NCBI RefSeq assembly: GCF_016741935.1 | Contig: NZ_JAERRG010000009.1 | Location: 62,001-126,000 of the forward strand | Reading direction: 5' to 3' | From: Streptomyces endocoffeicus | GTDB taxonomy: Bacteria > Actinomycetota > Actinomycetes > Streptomycetales > Streptomycetaceae | DNA length: 64,000 nt | Notes under the pieces: model-generated | Databases searched by the model: none | The model's input: the letters and a program-made list of their open reading frames with translations, nothing else | What the model was told of the DNA's origin: nothing | Made by a program: the position numbers and the translations under genes | In this document: positions 43,201-51,196 of the stretch, piece after piece | How positions within the stretch are numbered: the stretch's first letter is position 1 | How the letters are laid out: each line of letters starts with the position of its first letter

Positions 43201-45017
43201 CCGCCTTCCAGCCGGACGCCGGGGTGCCGCAGGCCCACCCCCGGAGCCCACGGCCCGAGCGACCCGCCTTCTGCTTGCTGTGCGGCAATCGACTGGAACC
43301 GGACGACCGTTACTGTGACGCGTGCGGCGAGGACCTGTCCAGGACACCCCCGCTGTCGGCGTCCCCCGGCGCCACGTCCGACTCCGCTCCCGCTCCCGGC
43401 ACGGAGCCGGAGAGCGGCCTGCCGTCGTTCGACCGGTACCGGGCCCAGCGCAGGCTGGGCGGCAGCCGGGGCTACAGCGTCTATCTGGCTCATGCGGCAC
43501 GCGATCCCAGGGGGCAGGTGGTGATCCGCACCGCCGGGGCCGAGGGCGCGAGGCGGGAGCTGCGGACCGAGGCGGAGGCGCTGCGGCGGATGGCCGGGCA
43601 CTACGCGCCACGGCTCTTCGCGGACGCCTCCTCCCTCGACCCCCCGTGGCTCACCCAGGAGTTCATCCACCTGCCCGACGGTTCACCGGCCCCACCGCTG
43701 TCCACGCTCCTGGGCCGGAGGCCCGACGGCTCACCCCGGCTGGACGCCGTGCACGCCGCCACCATCGGCCTCCGCATCGCCGAGGCGGTGAACATGTGCG
43801 CGCTCAAGGGCGTCGTTCTCGGGACCCTTACGGCGGACACCGTGCTCGTCGTCGGCCGTACGGTGAAGCTCATCGGCTGGACCGACGCGAGCATCAACGA
43901 CCGCCGCCCGAAAGCCCCCACCGACGCGGACAACGTCTACGCCCTGGGCGAGATCCTCCGCGCCCTGAGCGACGCGCAGCCGACCGCTCAGCTCTCCCAG
44001 ACGGACGCCGTATGGCGCGAACCCAAGCTGATCTCGATCATCTCCGCCTGTCTGGACGACCGGCCGGGCAGGCGTCCGTCGGCGGGCCGGGTGGCGGACG
44101 TCCTCGTCCAGTGTCTGCCGCCCGTGCTGACCTTGCCCAATACGTCGTACGAGGTCGGGACCGCGGCCCCCGCCCCACCGCCGGACGAGACAGACGAGAC
44201 AGACGAGACACCGGACACGGCGGCTCCCGAGCCGCCGCAGCCCCCTCGCTCCACCCGCTCGCGCCTGGCCGCGCTCGTCGGGCTCGGCGGGCGGTCGGCC
44301 AGGGCGGAGCAGCGACAGCGGAAGCTGGACCTCATCCGTACGCCGCTGCCGTCCTGCCACCGCGTCGCGGTGACCTGCACGGTGGGGACCGAGCACACCG
44401 CGACGACGCTCGTGCTCGGTTCGATCCTCGCGAGCGAACGCGAGGACAAGGTCGCCGCGTTCGGCGCGGGACCGTTGGGCATCGAGGTGGGTCACACCAG
44501 GCGGGCACCGTCCGGGCTCGAGATCTTCGCGGGGCCCTCCGCACCGGGCGCCCGCACGACCCCGAGAACCCGGCCCACGGACCAGGAACCCCGCCGCGTC
44601 CTCGCCGACCTGAGCGGCCGCTACGCGGTCGTCCTCGCCGACACCGGTTCGTTCCTCAACGCCAGACAGGCAATCCTCGACCTCGCCGACCAGCTGTTGA
44701 TCGTCACCAGCCCGTCCGCCGAGCACAGGTGGAGCGCGCACACGATCCTGGACAAGCTGGAGGAAGGCGGTCATGCGGAGCTGGTACGCCAGGCCATCAC
44801 CGTGATCAACAGGTCGTCCGAGACCGAGACCGCCTCCGACGGCGATCTGGCGGAGGGGTTCCGGGCCCGCTGCCGCGGTGTGGTCGTCGTGCCGTACGAC
44901 GAACATCTGGCCACCGAGCGTGACATCGGCCTCGAACAACTCGCCCCCAAGACCCTCGACGCCCACATCGACCTCGCCGCCCTGGTCGCGGAGGGGTTCC
45001 CCGGGGCCGGGACATAG
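40212..45017 (+). CDS. SAV_2336-type vWA protein fused to two pseudokinase domains, a zinc ribbon and a MinD/ParA-like domain
   Basis: 1601 residues from a GTG at 40212. Order: decapeptide repeats (4-118); SAV_2336-like N-domain (about 136-170, ELLDALWLAGRLP); low-complexity linker; vWA-like fold (about 345-535, LALVIDDGMSM with an altered MIDAS, LVLVVSDGVGAAWRDG); helical part; pseudokinase 1 (about 770-1000, HGDLTVN at 891 without HRD, GWS for DFG); zinc ribbon C1021-C1024-C1035-C1038; pseudokinase 2 (about 1073-1300, GTLTADTV at 1204, GWTD for DFG); and a MinD/ParA-like fold (about 1384-1595) with VGTEHTATT at 1391-1399 where Walker A should be (no lysine) and VVLADTG at 1473-1479. With MoxR and the protease it is the vWA partner of the conflict system; the tail fusion is unusual. 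Confidence 0.85.
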   Translation: MERGDAERGGARQGDAEQGDTTQGGTGQGDATQGGARQGDTTQGGTGQGDPTRGGPGQGDTTRGGTRQGDTTQGGTGQSDATQGGTGQGDATQGEPGQSDATRGGTRQSDTTQGGPGGGGTGRDRAGQGPARPLGRLDEAIAVLASSGLELSREELLDALWLAGRLPEDGAERAPLARAVTRGGAALPATRPEPAPRPATTASPPASAQRTGRPTAPARTAHTNGGEPGAQPSASAKGRPDDPPEQRPARTPRGGDQRLRGLYGGGQGPGAEGAEGVPPETRRALPLRVPEDKALHQELSIGRALRPLKQHRPNPLKREFDEAATATALAETGLPDVVTRPARERWLDLALVIDDGMSMLLWRRLAVELRTVLQRSGAFRVVRVLGLHTRGGGAPALRARPYAPEAPLLPTTALSDPSGHTLVLVVSDGVGAAWRDGRMGQVLARWAGLGPTAVVHALPPRLWEGSGIRTRRWQVRTRRPGSANADWTVADPVLPAALARFDGVPVPVLEPDAGPLADWARLIASASGTAVLPLLVPPRNGPRDDPHDGPHDSPHDGPRTAPAAAVPGPAAVPGPAAVPGPAAVTAPADELGRVQRFRDAASPEAYRLAAHLAAVAPLPVPVMRMVQKAVDGRTDTGRLAEVFLGGLMRPVEPPASAGSDPLPPEHRPFTFTDAAQRALLGAVPLAELVATSRLIGRRLEQLAGRSPDFPAWLADPGGSDRLPPGARPFSTVERRLAARLGAPPRPSLITTPTTGVRWHPLASRDPRVLGPYRLLRAGPRGARVVPYLGHDAYGEEAVVTVVPELPAPQAAALLGVQAEALRRMDGRHAPRLLREGLDEDVPWVAEEVFLGHRLHDVLFERADQWDGHTALAIARRIADAVRVCAAEGMAHGDLTVNTVHIAGEDVFVTGWSSARIDGAPSPTTLGSGPPTPEENVGALGGILLCLGGGGQLYAYGRDAYDMPRWSGDAWRPVRDMVMACLERRGRPTAAQVWEFLTAFQPDAGVPQAHPRSPRPERPAFCLLCGNRLEPDDRYCDACGEDLSRTPPLSASPGATSDSAPAPGTEPESGLPSFDRYRAQRRLGGSRGYSVYLAHAARDPRGQVVIRTAGAEGARRELRTEAEALRRMAGHYAPRLFADASSLDPPWLTQEFIHLPDGSPAPPLSTLLGRRPDGSPRLDAVHAATIGLRIAEAVNMCALKGVVLGTLTADTVLVVGRTVKLIGWTDASINDRRPKAPTDADNVYALGEILRALSDAQPTAQLSQTDAVWREPKLISIISACLDDRPGRRPSAGRVADVLVQCLPPVLTLPNTSYEVGTAAPAPPPDETDETDETPDTAAPEPPQPPRSTRSRLAALVGLGGRSARAEQRQRKLDLIRTPLPSCHRVAVTCTVGTEHTATTLVLGSILASEREDKVAAFGAGPLGIEVGHTRRAPSGLEIFAGPSAPGARTTPRTRPTDQEPRRVLADLSGRYAVVLADTGSFLNARQAILDLADQLLIVTSPSAEHRWSAHTILDKLEEGGHAELVRQAITVINRSSETETASDGDLAEGFRARCRGVVVVPYDEHLATERDIGLEQLAPKTLDAHIDLAALVAEGFPGAGT
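40221..40565 (+). repeat. 30-bp coding minisatellite (about 11 copies) in the vWA gene
   Basis: Residues 4-118 are built of decapeptides close to GDTTQGGTGQ. There are eleven full units plus one half unit (GDAEQ after the first unit). Variants include GDPTRGGPGQ, SDATRGGTRQ and GDATQGEPGQ. The DNA period is exactly 30 bp, so copy number can change without a frameshift. It probably makes a long disordered N-terminal tail. Confidence 0.9.
41898..41969 (+). repeat. AAVPGP coding repeat inside the vWA gene
   Basis: Residues 563-586 read AAAVPGPAAVPGP repeated, with an 18-bp DNA period, directly after a short HDGPHDSPHDGP stretch. It marks a flexible linker between the vWA fold and the helical domain. 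A second simple repeat, DETDETDET (residues 1325-1333, about 44184-44210), links pseudokinase 2 to the MinD-like part. Confidence 0.75.
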
Positions 45018-45034
45018 CGCCCGCCGCGAGGGCC

Positions 45035-45040
45035 TATCCT
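45035..45040 (+). promoter_or_regulatory. Putative leaderless -10 for hemC
   Basis: TATCCT ends 7 nt before the ATG at 45048 and there is no ribosome site. It suggests hemC has its own promoter rather than depending on the upstream system, from which it is separated by only 30 bp. Confidence 0.4.
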
Positions 45041-45047
45041 CTACGCC

Positions 45048-45983
45048 ATGTCGTCCGCCGATTTGATCCGCATCGTCTCCCGTTCCTCCCCCATGGCTCT
45101 CGCCCAGGTCGAACGGGTCCGTACCGAGCTCGCCGCGCTGCGGCCGGGGATCCGTACGGAGGTCGTACCGGTCACCACCTCCGGCGACCGCTGGATGGGC
45201 GATCTGTCGAAGCTGGGCGGGAAGGGCGCGTTCACCAAGGAGGTGGACGCCACGCTGCTGGCGGGTGAGGCGGATCTCGCGGTGCACTGCATCAAGGACG
45301 TGCCCGCCGACCGTCCGCTGCCCGCGGGCACGGTCTTCGCCGCGTACCTCAAGCGGGACGACATCCGCGACGCCGTGATCCACCCCGGCGGGCTGACCCT
45401 CGACGAGATGCCCGCGGGGACCCGGATCGGCACCTCCTCGGTCCGCCGCGTCGCCCAACTGGCCATCACCCACCCGCAGCTGGAGTGCGTGCCGATGCGC
45501 GGCAACGCCAACCGCCGGCTGGAGAAGCTGGACGCGGGCGACTGCGACGCGCTGCTGCTGGCCGTCTCGGGTCTCGAGCGGATCGGCCGTACGGACCGGA
45601 TCAGCGAGATCCTGCCGGTGGACACCATGTGCCCGCCGATCGGGGCCGGGGTGCTGGGGCTCCAGTGCCGGGAGGACGACACCGAGACGATCGAGGCCGT
45701 GGCCGGACTCGGCGACGCCGCGGTCTGGAAGGAAATCACCGCGGAGCGCATGCTGCTGCATGTCCTCCAGGGCCACTGCAACTCCCCCATCGCGGGCTAC
45801 GCCAGGGCCGAGCGCGACGGCCGCCTCTCGCTGCGCGCCCGGGTCTTCAGCCCCGACGGCAAGACGGTCCTGGACGCCCACGAATGGGCGGGCCCCCTGG
45901 ACCCGGCCACCCTGGGCACGTCGGTCGCGGTGGCACTCCTCCGGCAGGGCGCCCGCGAGGTCATCGACACCATCCCGCACTGA
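45048..45983 (+). CDS. hemC: Hydroxymethylbilane synthase (porphobilinogen deaminase), probable paralogue
   Basis: 311 residues. VHCIKDVPADRP is the HSxKDxP active-site motif with the catalytic aspartate kept; GTSSVRRVAQL and MRGNANRRLEKL bind the growing tetrapyrrole; C244 in LQGHCNSPIAG is the dipyrromethane cofactor cysteine. It joins four porphobilinogen units in haem and corrin biosynthesis. No other hem genes are nearby, unlike the usual hemA-hemC-hemD order, and HCIKDVP departs from the common HSLKDLPT, so this may be a second copy. Ends 72 bp before the convergent oxidoreductase gene. Confidence 0.93.
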   Translation: MSSADLIRIVSRSSPMALAQVERVRTELAALRPGIRTEVVPVTTSGDRWMGDLSKLGGKGAFTKEVDATLLAGEADLAVHCIKDVPADRPLPAGTVFAAYLKRDDIRDAVIHPGGLTLDEMPAGTRIGTSSVRRVAQLAITHPQLECVPMRGNANRRLEKLDAGDCDALLLAVSGLERIGRTDRISEILPVDTMCPPIGAGVLGLQCREDDTETIEAVAGLGDAAVWKEITAERMLLHVLQGHCNSPIAGYARAERDGRLSLRARVFSPDGKTVLDAHEWAGPLDPATLGTSVAVALLRQGAREVIDTIPH

Positions 45984-46055
45984 GGCACCATCCCGCACTT
46001 GAGGCGCTGTTGTCCCGCGCTGAGACCGCCCCAGGCCCCTCCCGGGCCCTCCCCC

Positions 46056-47477
46056 CTACCGCGCCCGCAGCCGCCGCCACACCGCACGTGCCGCGTGGTG
46101 GCCGGACATGCCGTGGACGCCGGGGCCGGGTGGGGTGGCGGAGGAGCAGAGGTAGACCGCGGGGTGGGCGGTGGCGTAGGGGACGCGGGCCAGCTTGGGG
46201 CGTATGACGGCCTGGATGCCCTCGAAGGCGCCGCAGGCGATGTCGCCGTCGATGTAGTTGGCGTTGCGGGCGGCGAGTTCGGGTGGGCCGGCCGCCGCGC
46301 GGGCCAGGACCAGATCGCGGAAGCCGGGGGCGAAGCGCTCGATCTGACGCTCGATCACCTCGGTGGCGTCGCCCTTCCAGCCGCTGGGCACATGGCCGTA
46401 GGCCCAGAAGGTGTGCTTGCCCTCCGGGGCGCGGGAGGGGTCCAGGAGGCTGGGCTGGGCGGTGATCAGGAACGGGGAGGAGGGGTCGCGGCCCTCGACG
46501 GCGGCCCGTAGCGCCGCGCCGATCTCGCCCGAGGTGGGGCCGACGTGGACGGTGCCCGCGCGGCGGGCGTCGGGCGCGGTCCAGGGGACCGGGCCGGACA
46601 GCGCGTAGTCGAGTTTGAAGGCGCTGGCCCCGTAGCGGTAGCGGCGGTAGGCGTTGCCGAGACCGGCGATACGGGCCAGGGCGCGCGGCGAGGTGTCGAA
46701 GATGTAGGCGCGGGCGGGCGGCAGCTCGTCGAGCCGCTTGACCTCGGTGGAGACGTGGATCGTCCCGCCGTGTGCGCGCAGGTACGCCCCCAGCGCGTCC
46801 ACGATCGACTGGGAGCCGCCGCGCGGGATCGGCCAGCCGACCTCATGGGCCGCGACGGCGAACATCAGGGCGGGGCCGCCGGTGGCCGGGGAGCTGGTGG
46901 GCGCGATGGCGTGCCCGGCCAGCCCGGCGAACAGGGCGCGCGCCTTCTCGTCGCGGAAACGGAGCGGACCGGCGAGCAGCGAGACCGGCTGGAGGGCGTG
47001 CAGCCCGAAGCGGGCCCAGGTGATCGGGTCGCGGGGCACCCCGTCCCAGTGGGTGCGCAGCAGATCGGGGGCGAGGGTGGCCCAGCGGCCGAGGTAGGGG
47101 GCCAGCAGCCGGCGGTAGGTGCCGGCGTCGCGGGGGCCGAGCGACATGGCGGTCTCGCCGACCGAGCGGGCCAGCACCGCGGCCGTGCCGTCCGGGAAGG
47201 GGTGGGCGAGCGGCAGCTCGGGGTGGAGCCACTCCAGGCCGTACCGGGACAGCGGCATCCGGTCGAAGGCCGGGGAGCCGATGGCGAGGGGGTGCACGGC
47301 GGAGCACGGGTCGTGCCGGAAGCCGGGGAGGGTCAGCTCTTCGGTGCGTGAGCCCCCGCCGATGGTGTCCGCGGCCTCGAAGATCTCCACCGCGCAGCCG
47401 CGGCGGGCGAGTTCGACGGCCGCGGTCAGCCCGTTCGGTCCGGCACCCACTACGACCGCGTCGAGCATGGACGGCAC
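46056..47477 (-). CDS. Phytoene-desaturase-like FAD-dependent oxidoreductase
   Basis: 473 residues. DAVVVGAGPNGLTAAVELARRG is the FAD Rossmann loop, followed by EIFEAADTIGGGSRT and the C-terminal FAD-closing motif PGVHGMSGHHAARAV. It belongs to the CrtI/NAD(P)-FAD family; substrates range from carotenes to unknown small molecules, and no carotenoid genes are nearby. The GTG at 47477 has GAGGGGGAG 5 nt upstream; ATG at 47468 is possible. It is 38 bp downstream of the inositol-monophosphatase gene on the same strand, so likely cotranscribed. Confidence 0.85.
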   Translation of the reverse strand: MPSMLDAVVVGAGPNGLTAAVELARRGCAVEIFEAADTIGGGSRTEELTLPGFRHDPCSAVHPLAIGSPAFDRMPLSRYGLEWLHPELPLAHPFPDGTAAVLARSVGETAMSLGPRDAGTYRRLLAPYLGRWATLAPDLLRTHWDGVPRDPITWARFGLHALQPVSLLAGPLRFRDEKARALFAGLAGHAIAPTSSPATGGPALMFAVAAHEVGWPIPRGGSQSIVDALGAYLRAHGGTIHVSTEVKRLDELPPARAYIFDTSPRALARIAGLGNAYRRYRYGASAFKLDYALSGPVPWTAPDARRAGTVHVGPTSGEIGAALRAAVEGRDPSSPFLITAQPSLLDPSRAPEGKHTFWAYGHVPSGWKGDATEVIERQIERFAPGFRDLVLARAAAGPPELAARNANYIDGDIACGAFEGIQAVIRPKLARVPYATAHPAVYLCSSATPPGPGVHGMSGHHAARAVWRRLRAR

Positions 47478-47515
47478 GTCGGCTCCCCCTCGTCCTCGAG
47501 GTATCGGTGGAACGA

Positions 47516-48343
47516 TCAGCCGGCGTCGGCCAGCAGGCCCAGGATATGCCGAACTGCCGCCTCGTCCCTGGCCGCCGTGAAAGGAAGGGCGTTGCCCCCG
47601 CTGATCCGGAACGGCTTGCCGTCGAGCGTGCTGTGTGCCCCGCCCGCCTCGTCGACCAGCAGCAGACCGGCGGCGTGGTCCCAGGCGTTCTCCCAGGTGA
47701 AGGCGACGGCGTCGAGCAGCCCCCGGGCCACGTTCAGATACTCCAGACCGGCCGAACCGCAGGGGCGCACCTCGGCGCCCGGCGCCCGGAGGCCCGACAG
47801 GGTGCGCTTCTCCGCGTCGGTGGTGAAGTCGAAGTGGGAGATGGCGACGTGGAGGACCGTGCCGGGCTCCGGGGAGCCGCTGTGGATCGGCTCGCCGTTC
47901 AGCAGCGCGCCCCCGCCACGGCGGGCGATGGCCATCAGGTCGAGCACCGGGGCGTAGGTCCAGGACGCGAGGAGCTCTTCCCGGTGGGCGAGGGTGACCA
48001 GCGTCGAGAAGCCGGGGTCGCCGTGGACGAACTGCCGGGTGCCGTCGACCGGGTCGACGATCCAGACGGGCGCGTCGCCGCCGAGGGCGGTGAGCACGGC
48101 CGGGTCGGCGTGCACCGCCTCCTCGCCCACCACCACGGAGCCGGGCAGCAGCTTGGTGAGGGCGTCGGTCAGATGCTCCTCGGCCAGCCGGTCGGCGGTG
48201 GTCACCAGGTCGTGCGGGCCCTGCTTCTCGACGATCTCATGGGCGGCGAGCTGCCGGAAGCGCGGCATGACCTCTTCGGCGACCGCCTCGCGGACCGCCT
48301 TCTCCACCGCGCCGAGATCACCGGCGAGAAATTCATCGATCAT
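47516..48343 (-). CDS. Inositol monophosphatase family protein
   Basis: 275 residues with the FIG motifs: VVGEEAVHAD for metal site 1, WIVDPVDGTRQFVHG (the DPxDGT motif) and GLEYLNVARGLLDAVAFTWENAWDHAAGLLLVDEAGG (the WDxAAG motif, metal site 2). It hydrolyses a phosphate monoester such as inositol, histidinol or fructose bisphosphate; which one cannot be said. Histidinol-phosphate phosphatase and CysQ types have similar motifs. Starts at the ATG at 48343 without a strong ribosome site, possibly leaderless. The downstream oxidoreductase may share its transcript. Confidence 0.9.
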   Translation of the reverse strand: MIDEFLAGDLGAVEKAVREAVAEEVMPRFRQLAAHEIVEKQGPHDLVTTADRLAEEHLTDALTKLLPGSVVVGEEAVHADPAVLTALGGDAPVWIVDPVDGTRQFVHGDPGFSTLVTLAHREELLASWTYAPVLDLMAIARRGGGALLNGEPIHSGSPEPGTVLHVAISHFDFTTDAEKRTLSGLRAPGAEVRPCGSAGLEYLNVARGLLDAVAFTWENAWDHAAGLLLVDEAGGAHSTLDGKPFRISGGNALPFTAARDEAAVRHILGLLADAG

Positions 48344-48498
48344 GCGTTCATCGAATCATGTCTCTGCGACAGCGAGTGGCACGGCGACTGCGGGAAGGTG
48401 TCATCGAGGTGAAGGGAGCGACCGCCGCGAAAGGCATGAACCCATACATTTACCGACATCACCGCTCACCTCGGTGAAGTACGGGAACCGGCGCGGGG

Positions 48499-49989
48499 TC
48501 ACGGCACGCGTTCGGCGGGCTGGTCGGGGGCCGGTTCCGGGCTGGGCTCCGCCGGGCGGCGGGCCCGGGAGCCGGTGGTGAGCAGGCCCAGCGCCATGAT
48601 GGCGAGCCCGCATCCGGCCATGATCGCCCAGCCCAGATGGCTGGCCCCGGGGAACCCGGAGCTGAAGGGGCCGTGCACCCGGGCGGTGGAGACCGAGCCG
48701 AGGACGGCGACGCCGAGGGCCGCCCCCACCTGGCGGCCGGTGGAGGTGACCGCGGCGGCCACCCCCGCCTGGGAGCGCGGCATCCCGGAGACGGCCGAGT
48801 AGGTCAGCGGGGCGTCGAGCATGCCGAAGCCGATGCCGAACGCCACATAGGCGATGACCAGGTACCAGATCGGGGTGTCCGCCCGCACCTGGGTCAGCAG
48901 CAGTCCGCACGCCGCCGTACCGGCCCCGGCGATCACCATCGGGACGCGCGGGCCGCGGGCGCCGACGATACGGCCCGCGAGCGGTGAGGAGACCAGGGTC
49001 ATGGCCGCCATCGGCAGCGTGAGCAGCCCGGTGTGCAGCGGGGAGAACTCCTTGACGTCCTGGAGGTACAGGGCGTTGAGGAAGAGGAACCCGGCGAGCG
49101 CGGCGAAGCCGCAGACCGCCGAGGCGATGGCGCCGCTGAAGGAGGGGCTGCGGAAGAAGCGGACGTCCAGCAGCGGTTCGGCACGGCGGAGTTCATAGCG
49201 GATGAGAGAGACCGCGGCGGCCACGGCGACCGTGAAGCAGCCGACGATGGGCGCCGAGTCCCAGCCCTTGACCGGGCCCTCGATGATGCCGAACGTGAGC
49301 GTCGCCAGCGCCACGATCACCAGCAGCTGCCCCACTGGATCGAGCCTGCGCGGCCGCGGGGCCTTGGACTCGGGGACGAACAGCGCGGTGAGGGCCAGGG
49401 CGAGGGCGGCGACCGGGAGGTTGACCCAGAAGACGGCCTGCCAGCCGGTGGAGTCCACCAGCGCACCGCCGACGACGGGCCCCAGCGCGATGCTCACGCC
49501 CGCGACCGCGCCCCACATCCCGATCGCCCTGGCCCGCTCCCTCAGGTCGGTGAAGGTGTTGGCGATGATCGAGACCGCGACCGGGTTGAGCATGGCGCCG
49601 CCCGTGGCCTGCACCATCCGGAAGGCGATCAGCGAACCGGTGTCGGACGCCAGCCCGCACAGCAGCGACCCCAGGCTGAACAGCAGCAGCCCGGTCTGGA
49701 ACGTTCTGCGCCTGCCGAACCGGTCGGCCATGGAGCCGGAGAGCATCAGCAGGCTGGCGAGCACCACGGTGTAGGCGTCCACCGTCCACTGGAGCCCCGA
49801 GGGCGTGGCGTCCAGGTCCTCCTGGATGGACGGCAGGGCGAGGTTCACGATGGTGGTGTCGAGGCCCACCATGAACAGGCTGATGCAGCAGATCCCCAGG
49901 ATCAGCCACTTGTGGCGGTGGTGCGGCGGCGGGCGGTCGCCCTCGCCGTCCGCGTGGCCCGGGGTGGCTGGGCTCGTGGCGCCGGCCAT
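48499..49989 (-). CDS. DHA2-type MFS multidrug transporter
   Basis: 496 residues from the ATG at 49989 (GGGAGGCGAACC upstream). GLDTTIVNLALPSIQ opens helix 1; motif A is GSMADRFGRRRTF; SIALGPVVGG is motif C; about 14 helices. Drug/proton antiport is the family role; substrate is unknown. The C-terminus ends in a proline-rich tail of about 20 residues. It follows the methyltransferase gene by 104 bp on the same strand, so the two may act on the same compound (export of a methylated product, inference). Confidence 0.92.
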   Translation of the reverse strand: MAGATSPATPGHADGEGDRPPPHHRHKWLILGICCISLFMVGLDTTIVNLALPSIQEDLDATPSGLQWTVDAYTVVLASLLMLSGSMADRFGRRRTFQTGLLLFSLGSLLCGLASDTGSLIAFRMVQATGGAMLNPVAVSIIANTFTDLRERARAIGMWGAVAGVSIALGPVVGGALVDSTGWQAVFWVNLPVAALALALTALFVPESKAPRPRRLDPVGQLLVIVALATLTFGIIEGPVKGWDSAPIVGCFTVAVAAAVSLIRYELRRAEPLLDVRFFRSPSFSGAIASAVCGFAALAGFLFLNALYLQDVKEFSPLHTGLLTLPMAAMTLVSSPLAGRIVGARGPRVPMVIAGAGTAACGLLLTQVRADTPIWYLVIAYVAFGIGFGMLDAPLTYSAVSGMPRSQAGVAAAVTSTGRQVGAALGVAVLGSVSTARVHGPFSSGFPGASHLGWAIMAGCGLAIMALGLLTTGSRARRPAEPSPEPAPDQPAERVP

Positions 49990-50093
49990 GGTTCGCCTCC
50001 CGATCGGGGCGGGTCGTGCCCCCGGCGCACGGGCCGTCGCGACCTCCGCATCGCACGGCGTGCCCGCCGGGGGTGTCCTCGCCTGGTTCCGGA

Positions 50094-51131
50094 CTATGCC
50101 TTGCGGCCGGTGATCACGACGGTGTCCGCGCCGAGCGGCACCCGTCCGGCGGGCTCGATGCCCACCGCGCGGAACCACTCCTCGTACTCGGCGCCCGTGT
50201 AGACCATGCCCTCGCCGGAGGCGATGGTGTGGAAGTACGCGGACAGCAGCGCCGCCCGCTCGGGTCCGGTGCCGTCGTCGTCCTGGCGCGGGGTGACCAC
50301 GTAGATCGCGCCGCCGGGAGGGAGGGCGCGGGCGGCCTTGGCGAGGAGTTCCTGGACCCGCTCGGGGGACCAGATCTCCAGGAAGTGCGCGAAGAGCACT
50401 CCGTCGCAGCCTCTCGGGAACTCGTCGTGGAAGGCGTCGAGGCTCACCGCCCGCACCCGGTCGGCCAGCCCCAGCTTCTCGATCTTCTGGTTGGCGGCCG
50501 CCGCGATGGAGGGCAGATCGCCGATGGTGATGCGCAGATCGGGTCGGCGGGCGGCGAAGTTGGAGGCGTTGATGGCCGTTCCGCCGCCGATGTCGAGGAG
50601 GTGGGTGCACTCGGAGAGGTCGAGCTTCTCTCCCAGTTCGGCGCCCACGAGCCTGCTCACCGAGGACATCATGGTGTGGAATGTGGCTTCCAGTTCGGGA
50701 TTTTCGGCGAGCCGCCCGTAGAGGGTGGACGCCGTTCCCGGAATCTCACGCCGCAGACCGACGTTGGTGTCTTCCTTGAGGGATTCACAGAACCAGGCCA
50801 TCGCCCGGTAGATACCGTCTTGTTCCCAGGGAATGTTGGAGGCGGGCGCCTCGTCGAAGTTGGCGGTCAGCGGTTTCGAGAGAGGGGTGGTGTGGTAGCC
50901 GTCGCCCTTCTTGTCCAAAAGCCCGAATACCGTACAGCCGAGAAGGAGGATACGGGTGGGCTGCTCCTTGAGCCCCAGCCGGGTGGCTATCTCGCCCACG
51001 GCCAGGCCGGGCTCCTTCTCCGCCAGTGCGAAGAGCCCTAACTGGAATGCCGCACTCAGGAACTGAAACCGATAGTGGGCCTTGTAGAGCCCCCGGAGCT
51101 CCACATCTATCGGTACCTCGGTTTGTGTCAT
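50094..51131 (-). CDS. O-methyltransferase (family 2-like SAM methyltransferase)
   Basis: 345 residues. It has the helical N-terminal dimerisation domain (LGLFALAEKEPGLAVGEIATRLGL, a winged-helix) and a SAM domain with HLLDIGGGTAINASNFA at about 184 and GDLPSI. The catalytic histidine of plant-type family 2 enzymes would lie in HFLEIWSPERV. Methylates a hydroxyl or similar group on an unknown substrate. The start ATG at 51131 has GAAGGG 7 nt upstream. A -10-like TACAAT lies at 51202-51197 on this strand. It is followed by an MFS pump; no biosynthetic core gene is near. Confidence 0.88.
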   Translation of the reverse strand: MTQTEVPIDVELRGLYKAHYRFQFLSAAFQLGLFALAEKEPGLAVGEIATRLGLKEQPTRILLLGCTVFGLLDKKGDGYHTTPLSKPLTANFDEAPASNIPWEQDGIYRAMAWFCESLKEDTNVGLRREIPGTASTLYGRLAENPELEATFHTMMSSVSRLVGAELGEKLDLSECTHLLDIGGGTAINASNFAARRPDLRITIGDLPSIAAAANQKIEKLGLADRVRAVSLDAFHDEFPRGCDGVLFAHFLEIWSPERVQELLAKAARALPPGGAIYVVTPRQDDDGTGPERAALLSAYFHTIASGEGMVYTGAEYEEWFRAVGIEPAGRVPLGADTVVITGRKA

Positions 51132-51196
51132 GCCCAACCCTTCTGTGGCAAGGAGTCGTTCGGCCGACCGCACATCAGAGCACAAAAACCGAGGTG

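Noticed and set aside
38850..43670. A 1606-residue open frame on the minus strand
   Set aside because: It is antisense to the protease, MoxR and vWA genes, has a composition typical of the GC-rich opposite frame and shows no domain.
46000..51131. Secondary-metabolite cluster suggested by methyltransferase, MFS and oxidoreductase genes
   Set aside because: No core biosynthetic enzyme (PKS, NRPS, terpene synthase) lies in the region; these genes are better treated as separate accessory functions.
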